From SZUA-365 sp034002405 (GTDB lineage: Bacteria > Bacteroidota > Ignavibacteria > SZUA-365): a stretch of DNA of 33,616 nt. Below are positions 15,501 through 22,143 of the stretch, in pieces. Positions within the stretch are counted from its first letter, which is position 1. Every line of letters starts with the position of its first letter. Position numbers and translations under genes: made by a program. Under the pieces are notes generated by a model. That model saw nothing but the letters and a program-made list of their open reading frames with translations, had not been told where the DNA came from and did no database searches. The stretch is taken from NCBI GenBank assembly GCA_034002405.1, contig JAVFAS010000038.1, positions 1 through 33,616 of the forward strand, read 5' to 3'.

Positions 15501-17803
15501 GCGTGGGCGAGTCGGGCACGGCCTCCTGGCTGCTGCGCGCCGTGCCGCGCGATGTTGCGCGTCTGGACACCATTCGCGTCCAGGTGAAGGCCCGGGGCAA
15601 GACGTTGCAGCAAACCGCGCCATGCGAGATTCCTGTGTACATTCCGGCGGCGAGAACGCCCGCGTTCGCTCTCGATTGCCAGGTGACACGGGAAGCAGGG
15701 AGTGACGACACGGTGGTGGTTGCCGCGGGCGTGACGAACACCAGCGACGCCGCGTTGTTCGATGTGACGGTGCGGGTGTCCGTGCCGGGCAAGCTGCGGC
15801 TGGCTCCGGGGACGCAGCCGCTCGAACGAACCATCCCCGTGATCCAGCCGGGCGAGGCCGTCCGGCTCTTCGCCTGGAGCCTCACCCTGCAGCGCGGGGT
15901 GGTGCTCGACAGCGTCGATGTTTGTTTCACGGCCGAGGCGCGTTTCGTGCCGCCGCAAACCTGCTGCACGAGCGTGCGCATCCCGCCGGCCGACGTTGCG
16001 TCGTTCGCCTTCGATTGCGCGCTCGCGCCTGATACCATCCGCGTCGACACGCTGACGGGAGCGTACGGCGAGACAACCTTCTCGGTGACGCTGACCAATC
16101 CGACCTCCGTCGTGCTGGATTCCGTTCGCTGCTCCCTCGTATTGCCCGCGGGGGTTGTCCTCGTCGCGGGGGAACGGGACGAACGTATTGTCCGCAACCT
16201 TCGTCCCGGCACTCCGCAAACCGTGTCCTGGCGTCTGACCGGAGTACGCGACACGAGTACCGTGCATCGTACGCGCAGCATCCGGGTGGAGTTGGTGGGC
16301 GCGGGTGCGGCCGAACGCTGCACGCGAATTCTGCTGCTCGCGCCACCACCACCGATGCCCATGGACTTCATTCTCTCGTGCAGCGCGCCCGATACGATTC
16401 GCTATCTCTACGAGACCGGCCAGTACGAGCCCGCGCCATTCACGCTGCGGGTCGATATCACCAACACGGGATCGACGTTGCTGCGGAATCTCCGCGCAAC
16501 GCTCACGCCCGCCGCCGAGATCGTGCTCGACGCCGGTGAAGCTCCGACGAAATCGCTGGGTGTCGACCTCGCGCCCGGACAGATGGCCTCGATTGCCTGG
16601 AGCTGTCGCGGTCTTCCGCAGCCGGCGACGGTCGCCGCCACCTCGCGCATCCACGTCGAGGCCGATGGAGCGGGGCAGCGTGCATGCGATCCGACGACGG
16701 TGCTGTATCGGGAGGTGCGGAATGACTCGCTGGGCATGGAGATTGCCTGCGTCGCACCCGATACCATTCGCTATCGTGGCCGTAACGTCGGCTGGGAGCC
16801 GTCACCGATGAGCTTCTCGGTGCGTGTGACCAACACCGGGACGCTGCCGATCGCGAACGCACACGCAACGGGGCTCCTGCCCGAGAACTTCGTGCTCGCC
16901 GATGGCGAAACCGCGATGAAGCCCCTTCCGGCGCTCATCGGCCCCGGCGAGACCGTGGTCGTGACATGGTTCGCTGTCCCCATGGCCACGGCATCGCCCG
17001 ATCGCTGTCTCGAAGTACTGGTCACCGTACCGGGACTCCCGACGCGTTCCTGCGTGCGCTGCATCCATGTCGAGCCGCCGTATGACATCATTCAACTGAG
17101 TATTCCGGATAACAATGTCGGAATGATGGGGGAAACCCTCGACATTCCGATCGACCTGCTCAATCCGCTCGCGCTGCCGCTGAAGGATTTCACGCTGCTG
17201 ATCGCGTACGATCCACTGCTTGTGGCCATCGACGCGGTCGAGCAGGCGGGAACGCTCACGCGGAGCTGGCCCGCGGTCGTGATCGACCATCCGCGTCCCG
17301 ATGCCGTCCGTCTGCATTTCGCCGGCGACACGCCGTTGCTCGCGAGCGGAGTGCTTGCGCTGCTGCGTTGCCATCTGCGTGCGCTGAGCGGGCACGACGG
17401 CGACTTCGGTGTTTTCGAGAGCCGTCTCGCCTTCGTGTCGGATGCCTTGGTGTTCGAACCCGGCATCGCCGCGATGACGATCGACGGACGGGTCTACAGT
17501 GCCGGAAACTGCGTCGTGCCGCTCGACGCGCAGGGTTCGCTGCAGGTCGCCAACCGGCCCAATCCGTTCAATCCGATCACGGTCATCCAGTGGCATGTCC
17601 CCGATGCGCTCGCGGGTGTCCGGGGGTCGCTGACCGTGCTCGACCTGCACGGGCGTGTCGTTGCCCGGCTGCACGACGGCGCGCTGGTCGCGGGGTCGCA
17701 CGAACATGTGTTCAACGCGGATGTGCTGCCGAGCGGGATCTATCTCTGCCGCCTCGAGGCGGCCGGGACGGTCATCACGCGCAAGATGCTTCTGGCTCGA
17801 TAG
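12518..17803 (+). CDS. Giant secreted VWA / tandem-repeat protein with T9SS sorting domain
   Basis: A 1761-residue exported protein. A signal peptide covers residues 1-24 (ends GAAQ). A von Willebrand factor A domain at about 85-270 has a complete metal-binding MIDAS: Asp93-Arg-Ser95-Gly-Ser97, Thr162/163 in YGVTTMYDA, and Asp191 in LSDGADNN. A cohesin-like beta domain follows (about 305-445). Then come nine tandem modules of about 120 residues (447-1520), each starting with a Cys after a hydrophobic strand, then PDT...(D/E)..G.YEP, 'v.N.g......v...LP', an 'l..Ge..sw' strand, and a terminal Cys or CC. Another cohesin-like domain spans about 1525-1660. The end (RPNPFNP at 1680 onward, closing ITRKMLLAR) is a T9SS type A sorting domain. 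It is probably a surface adhesin or matrix protein (inference). The modules resemble DUF11/CARDB-type folds. Confidence 0.85.
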   Translation: MRMKKIVPFLLLLSVFSVHPGAAQPWNEVRILHVDTQHFPTVHVKVRAWCAGQQSSNINPVNVRITENGMPRVMTTLNCPMETVPISVALALDRSGSVAGTSIFRVKLGAMRFVELLRAHSTGTDEAAVFSFGDDVIKHVGMTTNLNALFAAIDGIYPYGVTTMYDAVIEALNEVHNNGANGIKAVIVLSDGADNNSFATASDCIALAQQHGIAIFSIGVGYDPGTSDLPSMRKLADSTGGKFLLIEHPDDVIPAFDAMASLVSSGANDCDMQYVSDCPDGSWRELTVIAEACGLADTSHVRFRAPLDPNLPAFNVSFDSTFAYENGELRLPISVEAEGGGGTLDFLEFKVVERPPLRFVGIETQGMLAETMTVNSSIVGDSLIVGVVGPAFVSGKQTLLTLRYATPPLTADTTFIYPVFSLRKRTQDCLQLKARNTYLTILKRPVLDILCDDTLYVDWDEQLGSFVNDLVTVGVSVRNNGNLSVENTRVRLTVPEGMELLSAADSVLLPVNPLPPKGSGYVDFRVRVLPREETRTYELCIEVVPDSGLPVTCCRTVIVERARTILEADCSMPYRIEWSDSLGRYVPDRFPVSVHVRNRSELRAEQIAAWIHVPPGFVVDSLTPVNTVVSPSQLGRNDTGSVTWWVRPLERPTSDLVRLCVKVAAGPDTAICCQDIFITASPVRALMRCTDTRMMVYDDGTGQYEPPRMLIATTMQNVSALGMGKTRGTIQLPPFLQLDHGEFASKDFPNSGVIAAGDSGTISWIVIADGQPSVTSGDICVSVTAENFPGAQCCTPVRIDLVNAIPVLECDLSGPDTVVYVDGGYDPNPITLDLFVRNTGDWPATRLHAALLQGADVSIDASDRALKLISDSLAIGKSVTASFRVRILDRNVARLDTIRVSVFAENGGATMCEIPVFIEAVRGPVLELQCSGPDTLIFSDALGHYEPAPFQIQLEALNSGTAPADSVVAEFLPPPDIILETGETAAKLLVPSTLGVGESGTASWLLRAVPRDVARLDTIRVQVKARGKTLQQTAPCEIPVYIPAARTPAFALDCQVTREAGSDDTVVVAAGVTNTSDAALFDVTVRVSVPGKLRLAPGTQPLERTIPVIQPGEAVRLFAWSLTLQRGVVLDSVDVCFTAEARFVPPQTCCTSVRIPPADVASFAFDCALAPDTIRVDTLTGAYGETTFSVTLTNPTSVVLDSVRCSLVLPAGVVLVAGERDERIVRNLRPGTPQTVSWRLTGVRDTSTVHRTRSIRVELVGAGAAERCTRILLLAPPPPMPMDFILSCSAPDTIRYLYETGQYEPAPFTLRVDITNTGSTLLRNLRATLTPAAEIVLDAGEAPTKSLGVDLAPGQMASIAWSCRGLPQPATVAATSRIHVEADGAGQRACDPTTVLYREVRNDSLGMEIACVAPDTIRYRGRNVGWEPSPMSFSVRVTNTGTLPIANAHATGLLPENFVLADGETAMKPLPALIGPGETVVVTWFAVPMATASPDRCLEVLVTVPGLPTRSCVRCIHVEPPYDIIQLSIPDNNVGMMGETLDIPIDLLNPLALPLKDFTLLIAYDPLLVAIDAVEQAGTLTRSWPAVVIDHPRPDAVRLHFAGDTPLLASGVLALLRCHLRALSGHDGDFGVFESRLAFVSDALVFEPGIAAMTIDGRVYSAGNCVVPLDAQGSLQVANRPNPFNPITVIQWHVPDALAGVRGSLTVLDLHGRVVARLHDGALVAGSHEHVFNADVLPSGIYLCRLEAAGTVITRKMLLAR
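13850..17080 (+). repeat. Nine tandem ~360-bp modules inside the giant gene
   Basis: The leading conserved Cys codon recurs near 13868, 14223, 14580, 14945, 15305, 15677, 16015, 16379 and 16747, a spacing of 338-372 bp. Units are divergent in DNA but share the PDT, YEP, 'NtG' and terminal Cys positions. Units 4, 5, 8 and 9 are the most alike. Units 1-3 and 6 end in a CC pair. Confidence 0.8.
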
Positions 17804-18037
17804 CGGGGGCACGACGACCGTCGTCATGCCATTCGCGATTGCGTGCTTGCTCGCGCGCGTCGAACGGCGTCCGCGAGCCGGCACGAGAGAATATGGTCCT
17901 CTCCCCGTTCCATTCCCGCCGCCACTGAAAAAAAAGGATCGTGAAATCCCTTATCCTCACTACTTGCACCCGGGGGGAGGACACACACGATCGGTGGCGG
18001 GGGAATGGGTTTCACCCTCTGTCGAAGGGAAGACCGC

Positions 18038-18757
18038 ATGCCGCATGTCCGCGTCCAGGGAACCGACATTGAATATCGCGTGCTCAAGACACGCCGCAAT
18101 CGGTACATTCGTCTGACCGTCTCGGGAAGGAACGGCGTGCGTGTTTCCGCTCCCTGGGGCGTGCCCGAGCGTGATCTGCATGCGATGGTGCGGGAGAAGG
18201 GCGCATGGATTCTCGACCGGTTGCGGCATTTCCGTGAAATAGAACAGCAGCAGCCGCGCTGGCGATGGGCGGATGGCGAGCGTGTCCTCATCATGGGTGC
18301 ATGGCGCACGTTGCGTATCATCAGCTGGGAATGGAACGCCGGGAAGGTCGCGCTCGAGGATGGCGTGTTGGTGCTCCGTGTGCCGTTTCGCTTCCTGTGC
18401 GAGGAGAAAATCCTCTCCGAACTCTTTCATCGTTGGCTGCGGCGTTGGGCCAGGGAAGAACTGCCTCGCCGTCTGGCGCTGCTCGCCGAACAGATGCAAC
18501 TCCATCCCGCGCGCGTCGATATCCGCGCGCAACGCAGCAAATGGGGGAGTTGCAGTGCCGAGGGGCGGATCAGTCTCAACATGTATCTGATGTTCGCGCC
18601 GCCCCCAGTGATCGATTATGTCCTCATTCACGAACTTGCCCATCTGAAGGAGCTCAATCACTCCCCGCGATTCTGGCAGCTCGTCGAACGCTATTGTCCC
18701 GCCCGCCGCGAGCATCAGGCATGGCTGCGCGAGCATACGTGGCTTCTGGAGCCATGA
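18038..18757 (+). CDS. YgjP-like (DUF45) zinc metallopeptidase
   Basis: A 239-residue soluble protein of the YgjP/DUF45 family, related to SprT and WSS1-type metalloproteases. The ATG at 18038 is chosen because GAAGGGAAG lies just upstream; an in-frame ATG at 18005 would add 11 residues without support. The first half contains the family's 'R.(r/k)riRLtVs...GvrVsaP' strand pattern. RSKWGSCS near residue 167 is the second signature. The zinc site is HELAH, with His198, Glu199 and His202; His208 in LNHSPRFW is the likely third ligand. The family is linked with genome maintenance or protein quality control, but substrates are not known. No operon partner is evident. Confidence 0.88.
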   Translation: MPHVRVQGTDIEYRVLKTRRNRYIRLTVSGRNGVRVSAPWGVPERDLHAMVREKGAWILDRLRHFREIEQQQPRWRWADGERVLIMGAWRTLRIISWEWNAGKVALEDGVLVLRVPFRFLCEEKILSELFHRWLRRWAREELPRRLALLAEQMQLHPARVDIRAQRSKWGSCSAEGRISLNMYLMFAPPPVIDYVLIHELAHLKELNHSPRFWQLVERYCPARREHQAWLREHTWLLEP

Positions 18758-18913
18758 GATCATCATCGCGTGTGACGAATGATTCCGTGAGCGGGCGTCA
18801 CCAGTTGCTGGCGATGGCACGCACGCGGCATGATTCGCTGAACAGGATTTTTGCCCTGAAATCGGTACATTATCGGTCTGTATGAATCAACGGCGCGAAC
18901 GGCGCATCACATC

Positions 18914-19492
18914 ATGAGTATCGAGAACGAAGCGGACATCATCGAGAAAGCGAAAACCGGCGACAATCGCGCGATCCGGAAACTGGTCGACGAATACGCT
19001 CCGGTGATTTTCCGCTTCTCGTATTCGATCTGCCGAAACCAGGACCGTGCCGAGCATGCGACGCAGGAGACCTTCCTCAGCATCCTCCGCAAGCTCGACC
19101 AGTTCGACAGCCGGTCGAAATTTTCGACGTGGCTGTACACGATCGTGTCGAACCACTGCCTGATGCTCGCGCGCAGCGAGAAGACGCGGCGTACGGTGTC
19201 GCTCGACGACGAGGAGAATCCGCTTCCCGAGATCGCGGTCGAACACTGGGGACACGACCCTGGCGCGACGGTCGAACGTTCCGATCTGAAGCAGCATCTC
19301 GATGCCGCCATCGACAAACTGGCGCCCGAATACAAGGTCGTGTTCGTACTGCGCGACATCGAAGGCCTCTCCACCGAGGAGGTGGCGAGCATCACCAATC
19401 TGAGCGTCCCGGCGGTGAAGTCCCGCTTGCACCGGGCCCGCTCGTTTCTCCGCAACGAACTCACTCCGATTTTCAGCGAGCAGGAACCATGA
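18914..19492 (+). CDS. ECF-type RNA polymerase sigma factor
   Basis: A 192-residue extracytoplasmic-function sigma factor. Region 2 spans about 22-90, including 'A.e.tQEtFlsilrkLdqFd...kFstWLYtIvsNhcl', the usual -10-recognition block. A linker (100-125) leads to region 4 (about 128-180), with 'LapeykvVFvLrDieGLSteEvAsitnlSvpaVKSRLHRAR', the helix-turn-helix that reads the -35. The start at 18914 gives a standard N-terminus. The stop overlaps the next ATG by 4 nt, the typical sigma/anti-sigma arrangement. Targets cannot be deduced here. Confidence 0.93.
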   Translation: MSIENEADIIEKAKTGDNRAIRKLVDEYAPVIFRFSYSICRNQDRAEHATQETFLSILRKLDQFDSRSKFSTWLYTIVSNHCLMLARSEKTRRTVSLDDEENPLPEIAVEHWGHDPGATVERSDLKQHLDAAIDKLAPEYKVVFVLRDIEGLSTEEVASITNLSVPAVKSRLHRARSFLRNELTPIFSEQEP

Positions 19493-19740
19493 ACGACGAG
19501 AGGAACACGATCCACTCCTGCGAGGAGGCGATGAACCTGATCTGCGAGCAGTTCGGCGACGACGACTCCTCCGATCGCTGCCAGCAGCTCAAGCAGCATA
19601 TCGCGTCCTGTTCCGACTGCAGCCGATACTGCGATTCCATCTCCCGCATGATCGGCCTGTACCGCGACACATCGCCCCGGCTCTCCGACGATGCCAAGCA
19701 TGCCATCCTCGCCTCGCTGGGCATCCCCGACGCGGAGTGA
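19489..19740 (+). CDS. Zinc-finger (ZAS-type) anti-sigma factor
   Basis: An 83-residue soluble protein. His37, Cys41 and Cys44 (KQHIASCSDC) form the HxxxCxxC core of the zf-HC2/ZAS anti-sigma fold, with upstream Cys10 and Cys31 as possible extra ligands. A C-terminal helix (residues 60-80) could clamp the sigma factor. There is no transmembrane segment, so it is a cytosolic sensor, as in thiol-responsive ZAS proteins. The ATGA overlap with the sigma gene implies coupled synthesis. Redox sensing is inferred from the family. Confidence 0.82.
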   Translation: MNDERNTIHSCEEAMNLICEQFGDDDSSDRCQQLKQHIASCSDCSRYCDSISRMIGLYRDTSPRLSDDAKHAILASLGIPDAE

Positions 19741-19784
19741 GCAGCAGCCCCACCTGACTCCGGTTTCCCTCACATCGTCGCACG

Positions 19785-19870
19785 GCGCGCGTACGCGCGC
19801 ATTCCGCGTCACGTCGACGTCGGGCGTGCACGCGCGTTCCCCCATCGCTTCCATGTCCGGCCGCCGGACA
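19785..19870. promoter_or_regulatory. Three palindromes between the anti-sigma and DUF302 genes
   Basis: A perfect 16-bp palindrome GCGCGCGTACGCGCGC (19785-19800), a perfect 10-bp palindrome ACGTCGACGT (19811-19820), and a hairpin TGTCCGG-CCG-CCGGACA (19854-19870) lie within 86 bp. None is followed by a T run. They could be protein-binding sites or RNA hairpins upstream of the DUF302 gene. Such sites also arise by chance in GC-rich DNA. Confidence 0.35.
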
Positions 19871-19962
19871 GGACTGTCACGGAGCCATGCGGTCGAACCG
19901 TTTGCCGCATGCGTCGCATCCCATACGGGAGAAACGCATTTGACATCAACAAGGAACGCACC

Positions 19963-20349
19963 ATGCAGCTCGACTATACCAAGACCTCCTCCCGTCCCTT
20001 CGATGAACTTGTGCAGGCCGTGCAGGACGCCGCGATGCGCCGGAGTTTTCGTACCCTGCACGTCCATAATGTCCAGGCCACGCTCGCGGAGAAGGGCTTC
20101 GAGATCGCCCCGTACAGCATCATCGAAGTCTGCAACGCCGGGTTCGCGCATCGCGCCATCAGCGCGTTTTCCCCCATCGGCATGATGCTGCCCTGCCGCA
20201 TCGTGGTATTCACGGAAGACGGTGCCAACACGGTCATGCTGATGAAACCGAGTACCATGTCCGAACTCTTTCCCGACGCGGGACTCGGGACGCTGCCACA
20301 GGATGTCGAGGACATTCTCAAGGAGGTCGTCGACGAAGTGACCACGTGA
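19963..20349 (+). CDS. DUF302 domain protein
   Basis: A 128-residue soluble protein of the DUF302 (TT1751-like) family. It has the pattern 'sfd.lv.av..a....fr.lhvhnvqatLaekGfei.py.iiEvCNagfA', then 'iglmlPCrivV.te.g....v.lmkPs.m..lf' and 'l...p.dve.ilkevvdev'. The conserved EVCN...A and LPCR cysteines are present. The start at 19963 has AAGGA at 19951-19955; an in-frame ATG at 19909 is not supported by a ribosome site. The function is unknown; in other genomes DUF302 is sometimes found with redox or sulfur genes, so a link to the thiol-type anti-sigma upstream is possible but unproven. Confidence 0.85.
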   Translation: MQLDYTKTSSRPFDELVQAVQDAAMRRSFRTLHVHNVQATLAEKGFEIAPYSIIEVCNAGFAHRAISAFSPIGMMLPCRIVVFTEDGANTVMLMKPSTMSELFPDAGLGTLPQDVEDILKEVVDEVTT

Positions 20350-20535
20350 GCGGTGCCGTCCTGCTTCCGCCCGCCTGACCGGAGGGGGAGGGGGGAGCAT
20401 CGGAGATGAAACTCCGAAAACCTTCGAAATCAAGAGGGATTCGCACGATTTCGCGGGCTCCATGGAACCATTGTTCCCTGCGCGGTGTTTGCAGCGGGAA
20501 TAAAAGAAAAAATCGCAGAAATATTTTAATCGCTC

Positions 20536-20564
20536 TTGACATGAAAACGGACAAGCCGTAGCTT
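20536..20564 (+). promoter_or_regulatory. Strong promoter of the cytochrome oxidase operon
   Basis: TTGACA (20536-20541), a 17-nt spacer, and TAGCTT (20559-20564), continuing as TAGCTTG, which fits TAnnTTTG less one T. Transcription would begin near 20571 and leave a leader of about 50 nt before the ATG at 20623. This fixes the cytochrome c start downstream of 20571. The rest of the 273-nt intergenic region (20350-20622) holds only weak short hairpins. Confidence 0.7.
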
Positions 20565-20570
20565 GTTTTC
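20543..20570. promoter_or_regulatory. Imperfect palindrome covering the cox -10 box (candidate operator)
   Basis: GAAAA (20543-20547), CGGA, CAAGC (20552-20556), CGTA, GCTTG (20561-20565), TTTTC (20566-20570). Both half-sites pair, with one extra 4-nt insert on the left. The palindrome covers the spacer end, the -10 box and the start point, where a repressor would block transcription. No regulator is identified. Confidence 0.4.
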
Positions 20571-20622
20571 ATTCTCGGTACGAGTACTTTTTTCGAACTC
20601 ACAAACGGTCCTGAGCCCCGCG

Positions 20623-21198
20623 ATGCGCAACTGCGACGACGCTGATTCTTGTTCGGCGAGAACTGTATTTAGTCTTCATAAGAATTACCGCACATTCAGT
20701 CTTTCCCTGATCACCGCCGTGCTGCTCTCGGCGTGTAACGCCTTCGTCCAGGACGAGACGCCGCCGGCGTGGGAGGATCCAGAAGGGGCGGCGCAGGATG
20801 TGGCCGCCATCGCCGCGGGCACGAGTGGTCCGGGCGCCGCGGTATTCAACGCCAAGTGCGCGGTTTGCCATCAGATGAGCGGGAAGGGAATCCCGAACGT
20901 CTATCCGTCGCTCATCGGATCGGCGTTCGCCACGGGTGATCCCGTCATCCCCATCCGCATCGTCCTGCACGGTTTCAGTGGACCGATCGAACGCGACGGA
21001 CAGAAATTCAATGGCATCATGCAGCCCTGGAAGAATGATCTCAGCGATCAGGAAATCGCCGATGTGCTGACCTTCGTTCGTTCGAGCTGGGGCAATGCGG
21101 CCGCGGCGGTGACTGCCGCGCAGGTCAAGGAGCAGCGCGAGCTGACCAAGGCCAAGGCCGGCGCATATACCGAGGCCGAACTCACGGCGACACCCTGA
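20623..21198 (+). CDS. Monoheme cytochrome c lipoprotein of the oxidase operon
   Basis: A 191-residue exported class I-type cytochrome c. The heme motif is CAVCH (Cys79, Cys82, His83), and Met133 in NGIMQPW is the likely sixth ligand. The N-terminal hydrophobic stretch ends in LLSAC with Cys38, a good lipobox, so it is probably anchored as a lipoprotein. It is the likely electron carrier from ACIII to the CuA site of the following coxB. ATG 20623 is the only ATG between the promoter and the signal; it leaves a 25-residue hydrophilic n-region that is unusually long, so a non-ATG start further in is possible. The C-terminal Ala/Lys-rich tail (155-191) is probably flexible. Confidence 0.85.
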   Translation: MRNCDDADSCSARTVFSLHKNYRTFSLSLITAVLLSACNAFVQDETPPAWEDPEGAAQDVAAIAAGTSGPGAAVFNAKCAVCHQMSGKGIPNVYPSLIGSAFATGDPVIPIRIVLHGFSGPIERDGQKFNGIMQPWKNDLSDQEIADVLTFVRSSWGNAAAAVTAAQVKEQRELTKAKAGAYTEAELTATP

Positions 21199-21289
21199 CG
21201 CCCGCCCGTTCGCCGCATGACCGAACCCCTGTCCGTCCGATCAACCGAAATCGCACGCATCGCACGCACCTGAATGAGGCAACACCGCA

Positions 21290-22111
21290 ATGCTTGACTG
21301 GCTCCCTGAAAATGTGTCCGTCTTCGGCGAAGGAGTGGATCATCTCTTTTCGCTGATCTACTACATCTCCGTGGCGATCTTCATCCTCGTCAACGCGATC
21401 TACATCGCCTTCATCCTCCGTTACCGACGGAAGCGCAAGGGTGAGCGCGCGCATTACTATCACGGCAACAACCTCCTCGAGTTCTCCTGGACCGCGTTGC
21501 CGTTCGCGCTCTTTCTCTTCCTGGCGTTTTACAGCGATGGCGTTTGGGAGGATATCAAATACACCGAGAAGACGCCGAATCCGGATCTCGTGGTCGAGGT
21601 GATGGGGCAGACCTACCTCTGGCATTTCCGCTATCCGGGTTCGGACGGCATTTTCGGACGTCGCGATGTGCAATTCATGAGCACGACGAATCCCTTCGGC
21701 ATCGATCCCGGGGACCCGAACGGCAAGGACGACTACACGAGCATCAACACGATGAACATCCCGGTCAACAAGACCGTGCTGGTGCATCTCTCGTCGATGG
21801 ATGTCATCCACAGCTTCTTCCTGCCCAACATGCGCGTCAAGCAGGATGCGGTACCCGGACAATGGGTCGATGTCTGGTTCAACAGCATCAAGACCGGCAA
21901 ATATGAAATCGCCTGTGCCGAACTCTGCGGCAGCGGCCATTATCTCATGCGCGCGGTTCTCAACGTGCTGCCGCAAGCGGAATTCGATCATTGGGTCGAC
22001 GAGCAGTACGGCAACGCGCTCGCCGCGCTGCACGCGTCCACTGCCCCGGCGTCCTCCGCGACAACCGCCGTCACGCCGGCCGCGAGCACCACGGGCGAGA
22101 CAAACCAATAA
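21290..22111 (+). CDS. coxB: Cytochrome c oxidase subunit II
   Basis: A 273-residue membrane subunit that accepts electrons from cytochrome c. Two transmembrane helices (about 20-45 and 66-88) are followed by a cupredoxin domain. The binuclear CuA ligands are complete: His174 (VIHSFF), Cys209, Glu211, Cys213, His217 and Met220 (in CAELCGSGHYLM). There is no fused cytochrome c domain, unlike many caa3 enzymes; the separate cytochrome c gene upstream may serve that role. The last 30 residues are an Ala/Thr/Ser-rich tail. Upstream of the ATG the ribosome site is only GAGG, about 11 bases away. Confidence 0.95.
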   Translation: MLDWLPENVSVFGEGVDHLFSLIYYISVAIFILVNAIYIAFILRYRRKRKGERAHYYHGNNLLEFSWTALPFALFLFLAFYSDGVWEDIKYTEKTPNPDLVVEVMGQTYLWHFRYPGSDGIFGRRDVQFMSTTNPFGIDPGDPNGKDDYTSINTMNIPVNKTVLVHLSSMDVIHSFFLPNMRVKQDAVPGQWVDVWFNSIKTGKYEIACAELCGSGHYLMRAVLNVLPQAEFDHWVDEQYGNALAALHASTAPASSATTAVTPAASTTGETNQ

Positions 22112-22143
22112 CGCACAGCACTTTCGTCAAGGCACGGATTTTT

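Noticed and set aside
14378..16654. A 758-codon minus-strand open frame opposite the VWA repeat gene
   Set aside because: Same shadow effect; the plus strand encodes regular modules with conserved Cys.
17809..17829. Inverted repeat GCACGACGA-CCG-TCGTCATGC after the giant gene as a terminator
   Set aside because: One mismatch and no T tract; cannot be called an intrinsic terminator.
18851..18884. A promoter or ECF autoregulatory site before the sigma gene
   Set aside because: TTGCCC and TACATT are present but the spacing is only 9 nt; no acceptable ECF -35/-10 pair could be placed.
18754..18885. A 43-codon open frame starting at the YgjP-gene stop
   Set aside because: It has the ATGA overlap but no hydrophobic segment, motif or ribosome site of its own, and runs into the sigma leader; probably chance.
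20401..20416. CGGAG-ATGAAA-CTCCG hairpin after the DUF302 gene as a terminator
   Set aside because: The stem is only 5 bp and is followed by AAAACC, not a T run, on the coding strand.
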